A stretch of 15,037 nucleotides of DNA, taken from Chloroflexota bacterium (GTDB taxonomy: Bacteria > Chloroflexota > Limnocylindria > QHBO01). Shown one piece after another: positions 1-6,848 of the stretch. Made by a program: the position numbers and the translations under genes. The notes below the pieces were generated by a model that ran no database searches, had not been told where the DNA came from, and was given only the letters and a program-made list of their open reading frames with translations. The stretch covers positions 1 to 15,037 of the forward strand of contig JAGXHP010000186.1 in the NCBI GenBank assembly GCA_024636135.1, given 5' to 3'. How positions within the stretch are numbered: the first letter of the stretch is position 1; the number at the start of each line of letters is the position of its first letter.

Positions 1-1708
1 GACGGGCGTTGGTCTCCAGCAGGTGGCGCTGCGACTCCGCACGGCGGGTCAGCTCCGTCGACTTGCTCACGAGCTGACCGTACGTCGTCGCGTTGGCCAT
101 GGCCTGGGCGGCGTAGCCGGCGAAGATGTTCATGGTCTGCAGGTCGTCGGGGCTGAACCGGTTGAAGCCCAGCTGCGAGAGGACGATGACGCCGATGGCC
201 CGCCTCTCGTACAGCATCGGCACCAGCAGCATCGACTCGGGCACGTCCTCGGTCCCGGCGATCGTCTGCCCGCGATCGTCATCGATGGCGTCGTTGATGA
301 GCAGCGGCTCTCCATGCTCGGCGACCCACCCGGTGAAACCCTCGCCCACGGCGACCCGCAGCAGGTCCTCCGCGTTCTCGGGATCGCCGTCGAGCATCTC
401 GCGGGTGAAGGCGATCGGATCGCAGGAGCGGCGGTCCCAGTCGACCCGGTACACGCGGATGTCGTGGTACTCGGCCAGCGTCGTCGCTTCGGCCACGATC
501 GCCTCGGCGATGGCGCGCACGTCGGTCAGTCGGTTCAGCCGTGCCGACAGGTCCTGGATCGACCTCATGCGAGCCGCCTGATCCGCGACCGATCGGTACA
601 ACCGCGCGTTCTGGATCGCGACCGCCGCCTGGTCGGCGAATGCCTCGAGGAGCGCGACCTCGTCGGCCGGCCAGGGCCGATCGGCGCGGTGGTACAGCCC
701 GAGCAGCCCGAGCGCCTCCTCCCCGCCGATGAGCGGGACCAGGCACACGGTGCGGATGCCCTCCGCGGCGTAGACCTGGCTCATGACGCCGGCTCCCGGG
801 TCGGTATCGGCATGACGCAGCGCGCTCGAGCGTCGTTCGCGGATGGCACGCGTGCCCACTGTCTCGGACTCGGCGGACAGTGACCTGACCTGCGCCAGGA
901 ACGGCTCACCCAGGTGGTGCTGCGCTGCGAGCTGATAGGGGTGCTCGGAGTCGTCCAGGATCCACAGCCCCGCCTTGTCCGCGTCGAACAACGTGCGCGT
1001 CATCTCGACCACGCCCCCGAGCAGGGCCCCGAGGTCCAGCTCCCCGGTCAGCTCCTTTGTCACGGAGCGGAGGGCGCGGGCGCGGCGCAGCTCGCGTCGA
1101 GCGCGGACAATGACCCGCGAGCTGGCGAGCGCCGTGCCGGCCATGGTGAGAAGCGCCTGGCGGAATGCGGGCGTCAGAGCGTCCGCGGCCGCCGCGTCCA
1201 TCACGAGGATGCCGACCGGCCCCCGTCGCGTTGCGAGAGGAAGAGCTCGGTCTCCTTCGGCTGCGGTACGCACCGCGTCGTCCCAGTTCGGTCGCGGCGG
1301 AGCGGAGAACCCGGCGTGCGCAACGAGGTCCTGTCGATCGTCCACGAGAAGGTAGAGCGCCACGCGGTCGACATGCATCTCCGTGCGGAGGGCCTCGACC
1401 AGCGCCCGCGCGACGGACTCCGGCGATGGCGTTGCCGTCAGCCCGGTCGCAATGCGCTCGATGACCGCCAGCTCGGGATCGCGCGGGATCGGCTCGCCAT
1501 GGGCGGGGGCTGCCTCGGTCGCCGGCGCGTCGGCCACCAGGAGGCGATCGACGTCATCCCTGCGAAAGCGGCGATCACCGCGGGAGTTGATGCGATACGC
1601 GGTCAGCCGACCCGCATCGGTCCAGGCCCGGATCGTGTTCGGGTGGACGCCGAGCACGCGCGCCGCCTGGGCAACGCTGAGGAGACCCGTCGATCCGTGT
1701 GGCGCCAT
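1..1708 (-). CDS. Excisionase/MerR-type HTH plus triple-GAF sensor-regulator (C-terminus beyond left edge)
   Basis: The frame is open from an ATG at 1708 to the left edge, about 569 residues with no stop, so the protein is partial. Residues 10-58 form a MerR/excisionase-type helix-turn-helix (LSVAQAARVLGVHPNTIRAW, then a basic GDRRFRRDDVDRLL wing). Three GAF-like domains follow at roughly 80-210, 215-375 and 390-550; each shows the family's pattern of an alpha-helical entry, a hydrophobic strand (VALYLL, AGLWIL, IRVYRV) and a closing helix such as FADQAAVAIQNARLY. The last visible residues look like a helical linker, so an output domain (histidine kinase, GGDEF or other) may lie outside. GAF domains bind small ligands or sense redox and light, so a ligand-responsive regulator is inferred. 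An AGGAG lies only three bases before the ATG. The first GAF is short and diverged. Target and ligand cannot be told from sequence. Confidence 0.85.
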   Translation of the reverse strand, partial: MAPHGSTGLLSVAQAARVLGVHPNTIRAWTDAGRLTAYRINSRGDRRFRRDDVDRLLVADAPATEAAPAHGEPIPRDPELAVIERIATGLTATPSPESVARALVEALRTEMHVDRVALYLLVDDRQDLVAHAGFSAPPRPNWDDAVRTAAEGDRALPLATRRGPVGILVMDAAAADALTPAFRQALLTMAGTALASSRVIVRARRELRRARALRSVTKELTGELDLGALLGGVVEMTRTLFDADKAGLWILDDSEHPYQLAAQHHLGEPFLAQVRSLSAESETVGTRAIRERRSSALRHADTDPGAGVMSQVYAAEGIRTVCLVPLIGGEEALGLLGLYHRADRPWPADEVALLEAFADQAAVAIQNARLYRSVADQAARMRSIQDLSARLNRLTDVRAIAEAIVAEATTLAEYHDIRVYRVDWDRRSCDPIAFTREMLDGDPENAEDLLRVAVGEGFTGWVAEHGEPLLINDAIDDDRGQTIAGTEDVPESMLLVPMLYERRAIGVIVLSQLGFNRFSPDDLQTMNIFAGYAAQAMANATTYGQLVSKSTELTRRAESQRHLLETNAR

Positions 1709-1817
1709 GCGCGCTCCTGTCCGTGGTCCTCCGCGCGCCATTGGTCCGAATGGAGCTTTCGGTAGGAACCGTGCACCGGATGCTAGAAACGGCAACCGCG
1801 TGCGGCGATGCCTCGTT

Positions 1818-1838
1818 GGTACCGAATCGGCCGGTACC
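1818..1838. repeat. Perfect 7-bp inverted repeat (GGTACCG-N7-CGGTACC)
   Basis: Arms at 1818-1824 and 1832-1838 are exact reverse complements around a 7-base centre. It lies in the 140-base spacer between the end of the GIDE gene and the start of the GAF regulator, both on the minus strand. It could be a weak terminator stem (there is no T tract), or an operator for the regulator, about 110 bases upstream of its start. The rest of the spacer holds a possible minus-strand -10 box (TAGCAT, plus positions 1780-1785) and no gene that I can support. Confidence 0.5.
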
Positions 1839-1848
1839 CATGAGTGGC

Positions 1849-2598
1849 CTAGGTCGCGAGCATCGCGCTGAGCAACGCCCCGACGCCGCCGACCGCGAGA
1901 AGCGCGATGGCGACGCCGAGCCCGATGATTCCGGCCGTCAGCAGGCGCCGGTGACGGCCGCCGAGCAGGCGCATCGCGTCGTCGAGCTCGAGGCTCGTGA
2001 GCAGGAAGCCGCCCTCGGGAGCCTCGAGACGAACGCGGCCCGCCTCGTCACGGGTTGCGCGCGCGAGGACGAGCAGGCGATCGGTGACATTGATCGTGCG
2101 GGTGATCGCGCGGGCCTCCGTCGCCGGCCCGTGACGCTCGACCAGGCGCTGCATCGCCGATGCATGCGGCTCCTCGAGCTCTCCGGGGTCGCCGTGCCAG
2201 ACCTTTGGAATCACGATGAGGGGCTCGGCCGCCGACGCCGGGTCGAGTGGGGTCGAGCCGTCGTGGTCCCACAGGTCGAACGACCGCGACTCGCGCAGGC
2301 GTTCGATGCTGTGCCAGGACCCGCCCACCCGGACGTCGACGTCGCGATGAAACGCGACCAGGCGTTCTCCAGCGCCCATCTCGAGGGGTTCGGCGCAGCG
2401 GATGCGGCCCGCCACGCGGACGGCGCGGTCGGGAAGGGGACCATCCCCGAGAAGGTCACCGACCCGCGCCTGCGACGGGCCGGCGAGGCGTCGCGCGACG
2501 GTCCCCCGCGCGCCGGACGCTCGGAGTGCGAGGAGGGAACCGGCCGCGACCAGCACGCCGAGCGCCACCATGATCGCGAACGCGGAGCCGAGCGGCAC
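1849..2598 (-). CDS. GIDE-domain (MULAN-like, RING-less) membrane protein
   Basis: The 249-residue product starts at a GTG only three bases after the stop of the YbaK gene, so the two are very likely co-transcribed and translationally coupled. An N-terminal hydrophobic helix (about 5-27) and a C-terminal one (about 220-246, LLTAGIIGLGVAIALLAVGG) flank a soluble middle. The middle matches the layout of the GIDE domain known from the human mitochondrial E3 ligase MUL1: a strand after 'SFDLWDHDGSTPLDP', a central LIVIPKVW segment, then VTDRLLVLARATRDEAGRVR and GGFLLTSLELDDAMR just before the last membrane helix. The C-terminal RING of the eukaryotic proteins is absent, as in bacterial members, so ligase activity is not implied. 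The bacterial function is unknown. The family call rests on pattern recognition by eye. Confidence 0.72.
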   Translation of the reverse strand: MPLGSAFAIMVALGVLVAAGSLLALRASGARGTVARRLAGPSQARVGDLLGDGPLPDRAVRVAGRIRCAEPLEMGAGERLVAFHRDVDVRVGGSWHSIERLRESRSFDLWDHDGSTPLDPASAAEPLIVIPKVWHGDPGELEEPHASAMQRLVERHGPATEARAITRTINVTDRLLVLARATRDEAGRVRLEAPEGGFLLTSLELDDAMRLLGGRHRRLLTAGIIGLGVAIALLAVGGVGALLSAMLAT

Positions 2599-2601
2599 GG
2601 G

Positions 2602-3081
2602 TCAGCCCGGAGCGCTGGCGGCCAGGTCGGCGACCGTCCCGCCCGACACGCGAACGAGGTCGTCGGGCCGGATCGCGAACACCGCATCGGGCAGGCCGGC
2701 CGCGGCCCATACGCGGTCGTGGTGCAGCAGATCGGGATCGACGACCACGCCCACCGCTCGCTCATGCCCGAAAGGCGGGACGCCGCCGATCGCGACCCCG
2801 GTCGCCTGCCGCGCCTCGTCGCCGTCCGCGCGACGAGCGGTCGAGGCCCCGAGCGCGGCGCACAGCTTCGTCATGTCCACGCGGTTTGCACCCGACACGA
2901 GCGCCACCACGGCGGTGTCGTCAACCATGAACACCAGCGACTTTACGATCTGGGATACCTCGCAGCCGACGGCGCGGGCCGCGTCGTCCGCGGTCCGGGT
3001 GCCCTCGGGAAAGCGGTGAATGGTGATCTCCAGGCCGGCGTCGGCCGCCGCAGCCACGACGCGGGAGACGTTGGGGTGCAT
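2602..3081 (-). CDS. ybaK: YbaK/ProX-type aminoacyl-tRNA deacylase
   Basis: This 159-residue protein has the length and pattern of the stand-alone YbaK/ProX editing domain (aminoacyl-tRNA deacylase), which hydrolyses misacylated tRNA such as Cys-tRNAPro or Ala-tRNAPro in trans. Visible family marks are the N-terminal FPEGTRTADDAARAVGC stretch, the IVKSLVFM segment carrying the conserved lysine, the VSGANRVDMTKLCAALG helix, and the ATGVAIGGVPPFGH loop typical of the substrate pocket. The ATG at 3081 has no evident Shine-Dalgarno, but TATCAT on the minus strand ends six bases before it, which suggests a leaderless transcript. It heads a two-gene unit with the GIDE protein and is divergent from the thiamine operon. 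Which amino acid is removed cannot be decided here. Confidence 0.9.
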   Translation of the reverse strand: MHPNVSRVVAAAADAGLEITIHRFPEGTRTADDAARAVGCEVSQIVKSLVFMVDDTAVVALVSGANRVDMTKLCAALGASTARRADGDEARQATGVAIGGVPPFGHERAVGVVVDPDLLHHDRVWAAAGLPDAVFAIRPDDLVRVSGGTVADLAASAPG

Positions 3082-3087
3082 CGCCCG

Positions 3088-3093
3088 ATGATA
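3088..3093 (-). promoter_or_regulatory. Candidate -10 box for the ybaK unit
   Basis: TATCAT on the minus strand ends six bases before the ybaK ATG with no ribosome binding site between, as expected for a leaderless message. No clear -35 was seen. Confidence 0.4.
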
Positions 3094-3103
3094 GGGCCCG
3101 TGC

Positions 3104-3109
3104 TAGGCT
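3104..3109 (+). promoter_or_regulatory. Candidate -10 box for the TPP-riboswitch operon
   Basis: TAGGCT lies about 20 bases before the first riboswitch stem, so a start site near 3116 would place the aptamer at the very 5' end of the transcript. It is back to back with the ybaK -10 candidate. No convincing -35 is visible. Confidence 0.35.
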
Positions 3110-3125
3110 GGTCGGAGTTCTTGCA

Positions 3126-3220
3126 CACGACAGGGGAGCGCGGAAGCGCTGAGAGTGTGGACGGGATTCGTCCACAGACCCTCGAACCTGATCCGGGTCA
3201 TGCCGGCGAAGGAAGTCGAC
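3126..3220 (+). ncRNA. TPP riboswitch (THI box)
   Basis: The conserved THI-box blocks occur in order. CAGGGGAGC at 3131-3139 is followed by a short P2 hairpin (AGCGC-GGAA-GCGCT) and the invariant CTGAGA at 3149-3154. A variable P3 hairpin (TGTGGAC/GTCCACA) comes next, then ACCCTCGAACCTGATC (3178-3193) and CGGGTCATGCCGGCGAAGGA. P1 can close by CGAC at 3128-3131 with GTCG at 3215-3218. The element stands directly before thiamine pyrophosphokinase and the YkoE/D/C transporter, which is the expected regulon. Binding of thiamine pyrophosphate should lower expression of the operon. Confidence 0.95.
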
Positions 3221-3270
3221 GAGCGCCTCCCCGCCCTCCCTGTCGTCCGACGGCATATGCGCATGGAGGA
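3215..3270 (+). promoter_or_regulatory. Probable translational expression platform of the TPP riboswitch
   Basis: No stem followed by a T run exists between the aptamer and the gene, so transcription attenuation looks unlikely. Instead CCTCC at 3226-3230 (and CCCTCC just after) can pair with the Shine-Dalgarno GGAGG at 3265-3269. The 3' strand of P1 (GTCGACG, 3215-3221) can alternatively pair with CGTCCGAC at 3244-3251, with one bulged base. That is a plausible switch between an open and a sequestered ribosome binding site. The pairings were found by eye and not energy-tested. Confidence 0.45.
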
Positions 3271-3277
3271 GCGGCGG

Positions 3278-3940
3278 ATGGTGGTCATGAAGGCGGTCGT
3301 TGTCGCCTCCGGCGCGCTCGACGCTGCCGACGTCGCGCAGATCGACGACGCGGCTCTCCTGATCGCCGCCGATGGTGGAGCGGTCGAGCTCGAGCGCCTG
3401 GGACGTCGACCGCATCGGCTCATCGGCGACCTCGACTCGGTCGACGCCGCCCTGGTCGAGCGGCTCGCTGACCAGGGGACGCAGGTGGAGCGCCACCCGG
3501 TCGACAAGGACGCATCCGACAGCGAGCTTGCCCTGGAGGCGGCCATCGCCGCCGGCGCTGGCAGCATCGTGATCCTCGGCGCGCTCGGCGCCGAGCGACT
3601 CGATCATGAGCTGGCGAACCTGCTTCTTCTGGCCGATCCCGCGTTCGCCGGTCGCGACGTGCGGATCGTGCGTGGCGCCACGACGGTGCGCGCGGTGGGT
3701 CCCGGCGGCTCGCTCGACCTTGATGCGACCGTCGGCTCGATCGTGACGCTGCTGCCGATCGGCGGCGACGTGTCCGGCGTCTCGACGCGAGGCCTGCGCT
3801 GGCACCTCGAAGGTGCCGTCCTGCGCTTCGGCCGCTCGCGGGGTTTGTCCAACGAGATCGCGGGCCGGCCGGCGTCGGTGAGCATCGGCGCCGGCTCGCT
3901 GCTCGTGATCGAAATCGAACGTGGAGGAGGTGACTCATGA
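3278..3940 (+). CDS. thiN: Thiamine pyrophosphokinase
   Basis: This enzyme transfers pyrophosphate from ATP to thiamine to give the cofactor TPP. The 220-residue product has the family hallmarks: ADGGA (31-35), GDLDS (50-54), the acidic DKDASDSELAL block (76-86) and GALGAERLDHELANLLLL (about 98-115), which together build the Mg-ATP and thiamine site. The C-terminal beta-rich domain carries GVSTRGLRWHL and RGLSNEIAG, as in bacterial TPKs. I chose the ATG at 3278 because GGAGGA at 3265-3270 sits seven bases upstream; an upstream ATG at 3263 and a downstream one at 3287 are also in frame. The gene follows a TPP riboswitch and overlaps the YkoE gene by four bases (ATGA), so thiamine import and activation are coupled and repressed together by the product. 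Confidence 0.95.
   Translation: MVVMKAVVVASGALDAADVAQIDDAALLIAADGGAVELERLGRRPHRLIGDLDSVDAALVERLADQGTQVERHPVDKDASDSELALEAAIAAGAGSIVILGALGAERLDHELANLLLLADPAFAGRDVRIVRGATTVRAVGPGGSLDLDATVGSIVTLLPIGGDVSGVSTRGLRWHLEGAVLRFGRSRGLSNEIAGRPASVSIGAGSLLVIEIERGGGDS
3923..3933 (+). promoter_or_regulatory. Strong Shine-Dalgarno for the ykoE-like gene
   Basis: GGAGGAGGTGA inside the end of the thiN gene is nearly a perfect complement to the 16S rRNA tail, six bases (from AGGAGG) before the ATG at 3937. It supports that start, and efficient re-initiation across the ATGA overlap. Confidence 0.75.
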
Positions 3941-4530
3941 CGACCATCGGTCGCGATGGCAGCAATTGGCGGACGGTCGACATCGTGGTCGGGGCGGTGG
4001 TGGCCGTGGCATTCGGCGCGGTCTTCCTGGCCTGGAACGCGTTCTACATCGCCACGGAGCCCGTTTTCGTCTTCCTGCCCCCCGCGCAGGCGATCCTGTA
4101 CGGCGTCTGGCTCCTGCCGGGTGTGCTGGTCGCGCTCATCGTGCGTCGACCGGGGGCGGCGGTCTTCGGGGGCCTCGTAGCGGCGGCAGTATCGGTGCTG
4201 CTTGGCTCGCCGTATGGCGCCGACGCGTTGATCTCGGGGGCGCTCCAGGGCGCCGGAGCGGAGCTCGCTTTCGCCGTCGGCCTGTACCGGCGCTGGACTC
4301 TTCCGTGGGCGGTGCTGGCAGGCATGCTCGCGGGCCTGTTTGCCGCCGCGCACGATATTCCGATCTATTTCCGTGAGACCGGTCTGGACTTCTGGGCGGT
4401 CTTCACCGCCGCGACGATGTTGAGCGGCGCACTCATCGCCGGCGTCGGTGCATGGCTGCTGCTTCGGGCGCTCATCGGGACCGGCGTCCTGCGTGATTTC
4501 GCGGCCGGGCGCGAACAGCGCGAGATCTGA
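3937..4530 (+). CDS. ykoE: ECF transporter substrate-binding (S) subunit, YkoE family
   Basis: This 197-residue integral membrane protein has about six hydrophobic segments and the YkoE-family pattern: an N-terminal IVVGAVVAVAFGAVFLAWN helix, the LPPAQAILYGVWLLPGVLVALIVRRPGAA block, and LLGSPYGADALISGALQGAGAELAFA. YkoE proteins are the S subunits of energy-coupling-factor transporters that capture thiamine or its pyrimidine moiety (HMP) in Bacillus-type THI-box operons. Here the double ATPase and EcfT follow at once, so the transporter is complete in one operon. The adjacent kinase acts on thiamine itself, so thiamine is the likelier substrate, but the sequence does not settle this. The soluble YkoF partner known from Bacillus is not present. 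Confidence 0.9.
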   Translation: MTTIGRDGSNWRTVDIVVGAVVAVAFGAVFLAWNAFYIATEPVFVFLPPAQAILYGVWLLPGVLVALIVRRPGAAVFGGLVAAAVSVLLGSPYGADALISGALQGAGAELAFAVGLYRRWTLPWAVLAGMLAGLFAAAHDIPIYFRETGLDFWAVFTAATMLSGALIAGVGAWLLLRALIGTGVLRDFAAGREQREI

Positions 4531-4555
4531 GGGCCCGATCGCGGAAGATGGGCCG

Positions 4556-6016
4556 ATGCTCCCCGCGGCACGACCCGCGCGAATCGAGGCCCGTGGCTGG
4601 GGGGTCCGACACCCCGGTCGGGAACGCTGGGCGGTGCGCGGGCTCGACCTGACGATCGATGCCGGCGAGCGCGTCCTGCTCCTCGGGCCGTCGGGCGCGG
4701 GGAAGTCCACGTTTCTCACCGCCCTGGCCGGCCTGCGGGATCCCGCGACGGGCGGCGAGGTCGAGGGTTCCCTGCTGATCGATGGCCTCGACCCCCGCGA
4801 GGCGCGCGATCGAACCGGCCTGATGTTCCAGGACCCGGAGTCGCAGCTCGTGCTCGGGCGGGCTGGCGACGACGTCGCGTTCGGGCTGGAGAATCGATGC
4901 GTCCCCGCCGACGCCATCTGGGGTCGCGTCGATGCCGCCCTGGCCGCAGTCGACTTTCCCTACGGTCGCGACCGTCCGACCCATGCGCTGTCGGGTGGAG
5001 AGCAGCAGCGCCTGGCGCTGGCGGGAACGCTGGCCCTGCAGCCAGGCCTTCTCATGCTCGACGAGCCCACCGCCAACCTGGATCCGGAGGGAGCGGCCGA
5101 GGTGCGGTCCGTGCTGGCGCGGGTGGTCGAACGTCTCGGGGCCACGCTGCTGCTGGTGGAGCACCGCGTCGACGAGTCGCTTGCCCTCGTCGAGCGCGTG
5201 GTCGTGATCGACGGCGAAGCCGGCGTCATCGCCGACGGGCCGCCCGGCGAGGTCTTCCGGGAGCACGGCGTCCGGCTTGCCCGAGCCGGCGTGTGGGTGC
5301 CGGACCATCCGCCCGCGGCGCCGCCACGACGCCAAGGCCCCGCCGTCGAGACCCTTGTCCTCGTCGAGCACGCGGGCTTTCGTTACCCGGGGATGACGGA
5401 GGACGCCGTGGCCGAGATCGACGTCGCGGTCCGATCGGCGGAGGCGCTGGCCATCACCGGCCCGAACGGGAGCGGGAAGTCGACGCTGGGCCTCCTGATC
5501 GCCGGGCTCCTGCGTCCGCGTCTCGGGCGGGTGATCGCCGGCGAGGCGCTCTTCGCCGGCCATGGTCGCGAGCCGATCGCGGATTGGCGGCCGCGCGACC
5601 TCGTTCGGCGCATCGGCACCGTGTTCCAGGATCCGGAGCACCAGTTCCTGGCGCCGACGGTTCGCGACGAGCTCCTCCTCGGCCCACGCCGCGCGGGTGT
5701 TGCGGAGGCGGAGGCTCGCCGGCGGGCGGACGAATTGATGGAGCGCCTTCGGCTCGCGCACCTTGGCGCGGCCAACCCCTTCACGCTGTCGGGCGGCGAG
5801 CAGCGCCGGCTGTCGGTCGCGACGGCCCTGGCCAGCGCCCCGGCCCTGCTGGTCCTCGACGAGCCGACCTTCGGCCAGGACCGACGCACATGGGCCGAGC
5901 TCCTCGCGCTGCTCGCCGCGCTGCGCGACTCCGGTCGCGGCATCGTGTTCGTCACCCACGATCGGCCCTTTGCGCACGCTCTCGCCGATCGCACGTTCCG
6001 CGTCGGGCCGAGCTGA
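4556..6016 (+). CDS. ykoD: ECF transporter double ATPase (YkoD-like, EcfA1-EcfA2 fusion)
   Basis: Two complete ABC ATPase domains lie in one 486-residue chain. Domain 1 has Walker A GPSGAGKST (44-52), the signature LSGGEQQRL (145-153) and Walker B LLMLDEPTANLD (165-176). Domain 2 has Walker A GPNGSGKST (302-310), the signature LSGGEQRRLSVA (411-422) and Walker B LLVLDEPTFGQD (431-442). Q-loops (LMFQDPESQL and TVFQDPEHQF) and a switch histidine in each half (LLVEHRVDE, FVTHDRP) are also seen, so both sites look catalytically intact. The frame is open further upstream to 4448, but the ATG at 4556, 25 bases after the ykoE stop, starts where homology begins; the ribosome binding site (GGAAG) is weak. 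The stop shares one base with the EcfT start. It powers uptake through the S subunit and EcfT. Confidence 0.95.
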   Translation: MLPAARPARIEARGWGVRHPGRERWAVRGLDLTIDAGERVLLLGPSGAGKSTFLTALAGLRDPATGGEVEGSLLIDGLDPREARDRTGLMFQDPESQLVLGRAGDDVAFGLENRCVPADAIWGRVDAALAAVDFPYGRDRPTHALSGGEQQRLALAGTLALQPGLLMLDEPTANLDPEGAAEVRSVLARVVERLGATLLLVEHRVDESLALVERVVVIDGEAGVIADGPPGEVFREHGVRLARAGVWVPDHPPAAPPRRQGPAVETLVLVEHAGFRYPGMTEDAVAEIDVAVRSAEALAITGPNGSGKSTLGLLIAGLLRPRLGRVIAGEALFAGHGREPIADWRPRDLVRRIGTVFQDPEHQFLAPTVRDELLLGPRRAGVAEAEARRRADELMERLRLAHLGAANPFTLSGGEQRRLSVATALASAPALLVLDEPTFGQDRRTWAELLALLAALRDSGRGIVFVTHDRPFAHALADRTFRVGPS

Positions 6017-6819
6017 TGCAGCTTCTCACGCCGCTCATTCCCGACGCCAGCGCCCCGCTCGGGCGTGCCAACCCGGTCGCCAAGCTGGCCGCTGCCCTCA
6101 TCCTCATGTTTGCCCTGTTCGCGTCCCTCGACGGCGTCACGGCGCTCGTGGTGCTGGCCGGCCTGGCCGCGCTGCTCCCGCTGTCGGGGTTGTCGCCACG
6201 CGTGCTGCTCGGAAGAGCTCGCCTGATCGTGGTCATCGCCGTCTCGATCGGTCTGTTCAACATCCTGTTCGCGGCCGATCAGGTCGGGCCGATCGTCCTT
6301 GGCCTCGGACCGCTGCGCATCGGCGCCGAGACCGTGGTCGCCGGCGCGGGCCTCGCGCTCCGCCTCCTGGCAATCGCGCTCGCCGGGCTGCTGGCCACCG
6401 CGACCAGCGACCCCGTCGAAGTCGCCGATGCGCTGATCCAGCAGCTGCGCGTTTCGCCTCGTTTCGCCATCGGTGCGCTCGCCGCCCTGCGTCAGCTTCC
6501 GCTCCTGGCCCGGGAGTGGGAGATCATCGGCATGGCCCGCCGCGCGCGGGGCATGGATGGCGGCCACTCACCCGTGGCGGCCATTCGGCTCATCGGCAGC
6601 CGGGTGTTCGGCCTCCTGGTCAGCGCCATCCGCCGCGGATCGCGCCTGGCGCTGGCGATGGAGGCTCGTGGCTTCGGCGCCGCGTCCTGCCGTACGGTCG
6701 CGCGACCGCGGCGAATGGGTCCGTCGGACTGGTGGTGGATCGTGGGGGCCATCGGGCTCGCGGCGGCGGCGATCGGCATCAGCCTCGCCCTCGGGACGTG
6801 GCGACCGCTGATCGGGTAG
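6016..6819 (+). CDS. ykoC: ECF transporter transmembrane subunit EcfT (YkoC-like)
   Basis: This is the membrane scaffold that couples the ATPases to the S subunit. The 267-residue protein begins with PLGRANPVAKLAAALI, the usual EcfT entry (family members start with 'LHPxxKL'), and has four to five hydrophobic helices plus a final one (WWWIVGAIGLAAAAIG). The two coupling-helix motifs that define EcfT are present: A-R-G at 177-179 (GMARRARGMDG) and A-R-G at 217-219 (AMEARGFGA). The ATG overlaps the stop of the ATPase gene by one base (TGATG), so translation is coupled. It is the last gene of the riboswitch-led unit, with a 29-base gap before the hydrolase gene, which may still be read through. 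Confidence 0.93.
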   Translation: MQLLTPLIPDASAPLGRANPVAKLAAALILMFALFASLDGVTALVVLAGLAALLPLSGLSPRVLLGRARLIVVIAVSIGLFNILFAADQVGPIVLGLGPLRIGAETVVAGAGLALRLLAIALAGLLATATSDPVEVADALIQQLRVSPRFAIGALAALRQLPLLAREWEIIGMARRARGMDGGHSPVAAIRLIGSRVFGLLVSAIRRGSRLALAMEARGFGAASCRTVARPRRMGPSDWWWIVGAIGLAAAAIGISLALGTWRPLIG

Positions 6820-6836
6820 TGGTCCGCGGTGGCGCG

Positions 6837-6842
6837 TACCAT
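6837..6842 (+). promoter_or_regulatory. Candidate leaderless -10 box for the hydrolase gene
   Basis: TACCAT ends six bases before the ATG at 6849 and there is no ribosome binding site between them. The same arrangement recurs before four other genes in the window. Confidence 0.35.
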
Positions 6843-6848
6843 CGGCGG

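Noticed and set aside
23..883. 286-codon plus-strand frame, and another at 914-1765
   Set aside because: Both oppose the continuous minus-strand HTH-GAF gene, which has clear domains. The plus products look like random GC-rich translation.
3155..3277. Longer N-terminus for thiamine pyrophosphokinase, reading through the riboswitch
   Set aside because: The frame is open, but this stretch is the structured THI-box RNA and the protein core starts right after ATG 3278, which has a good Shine-Dalgarno.
1699..3471. 590-codon open frame on the plus strand
   Set aside because: It runs antisense through the GIDE and YbaK genes and across the riboswitch. The product is low-complexity, rich in Arg, Gly, His and Asp, with no recognisable domain, as expected for a shadow frame in GC-rich DNA.
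4472..5977. 501-codon and neighbouring long minus-strand frames opposite ykoD
   Set aside because: The plus strand encodes two complete ABC ATPase domains; the minus products are compositionally biased shadows.
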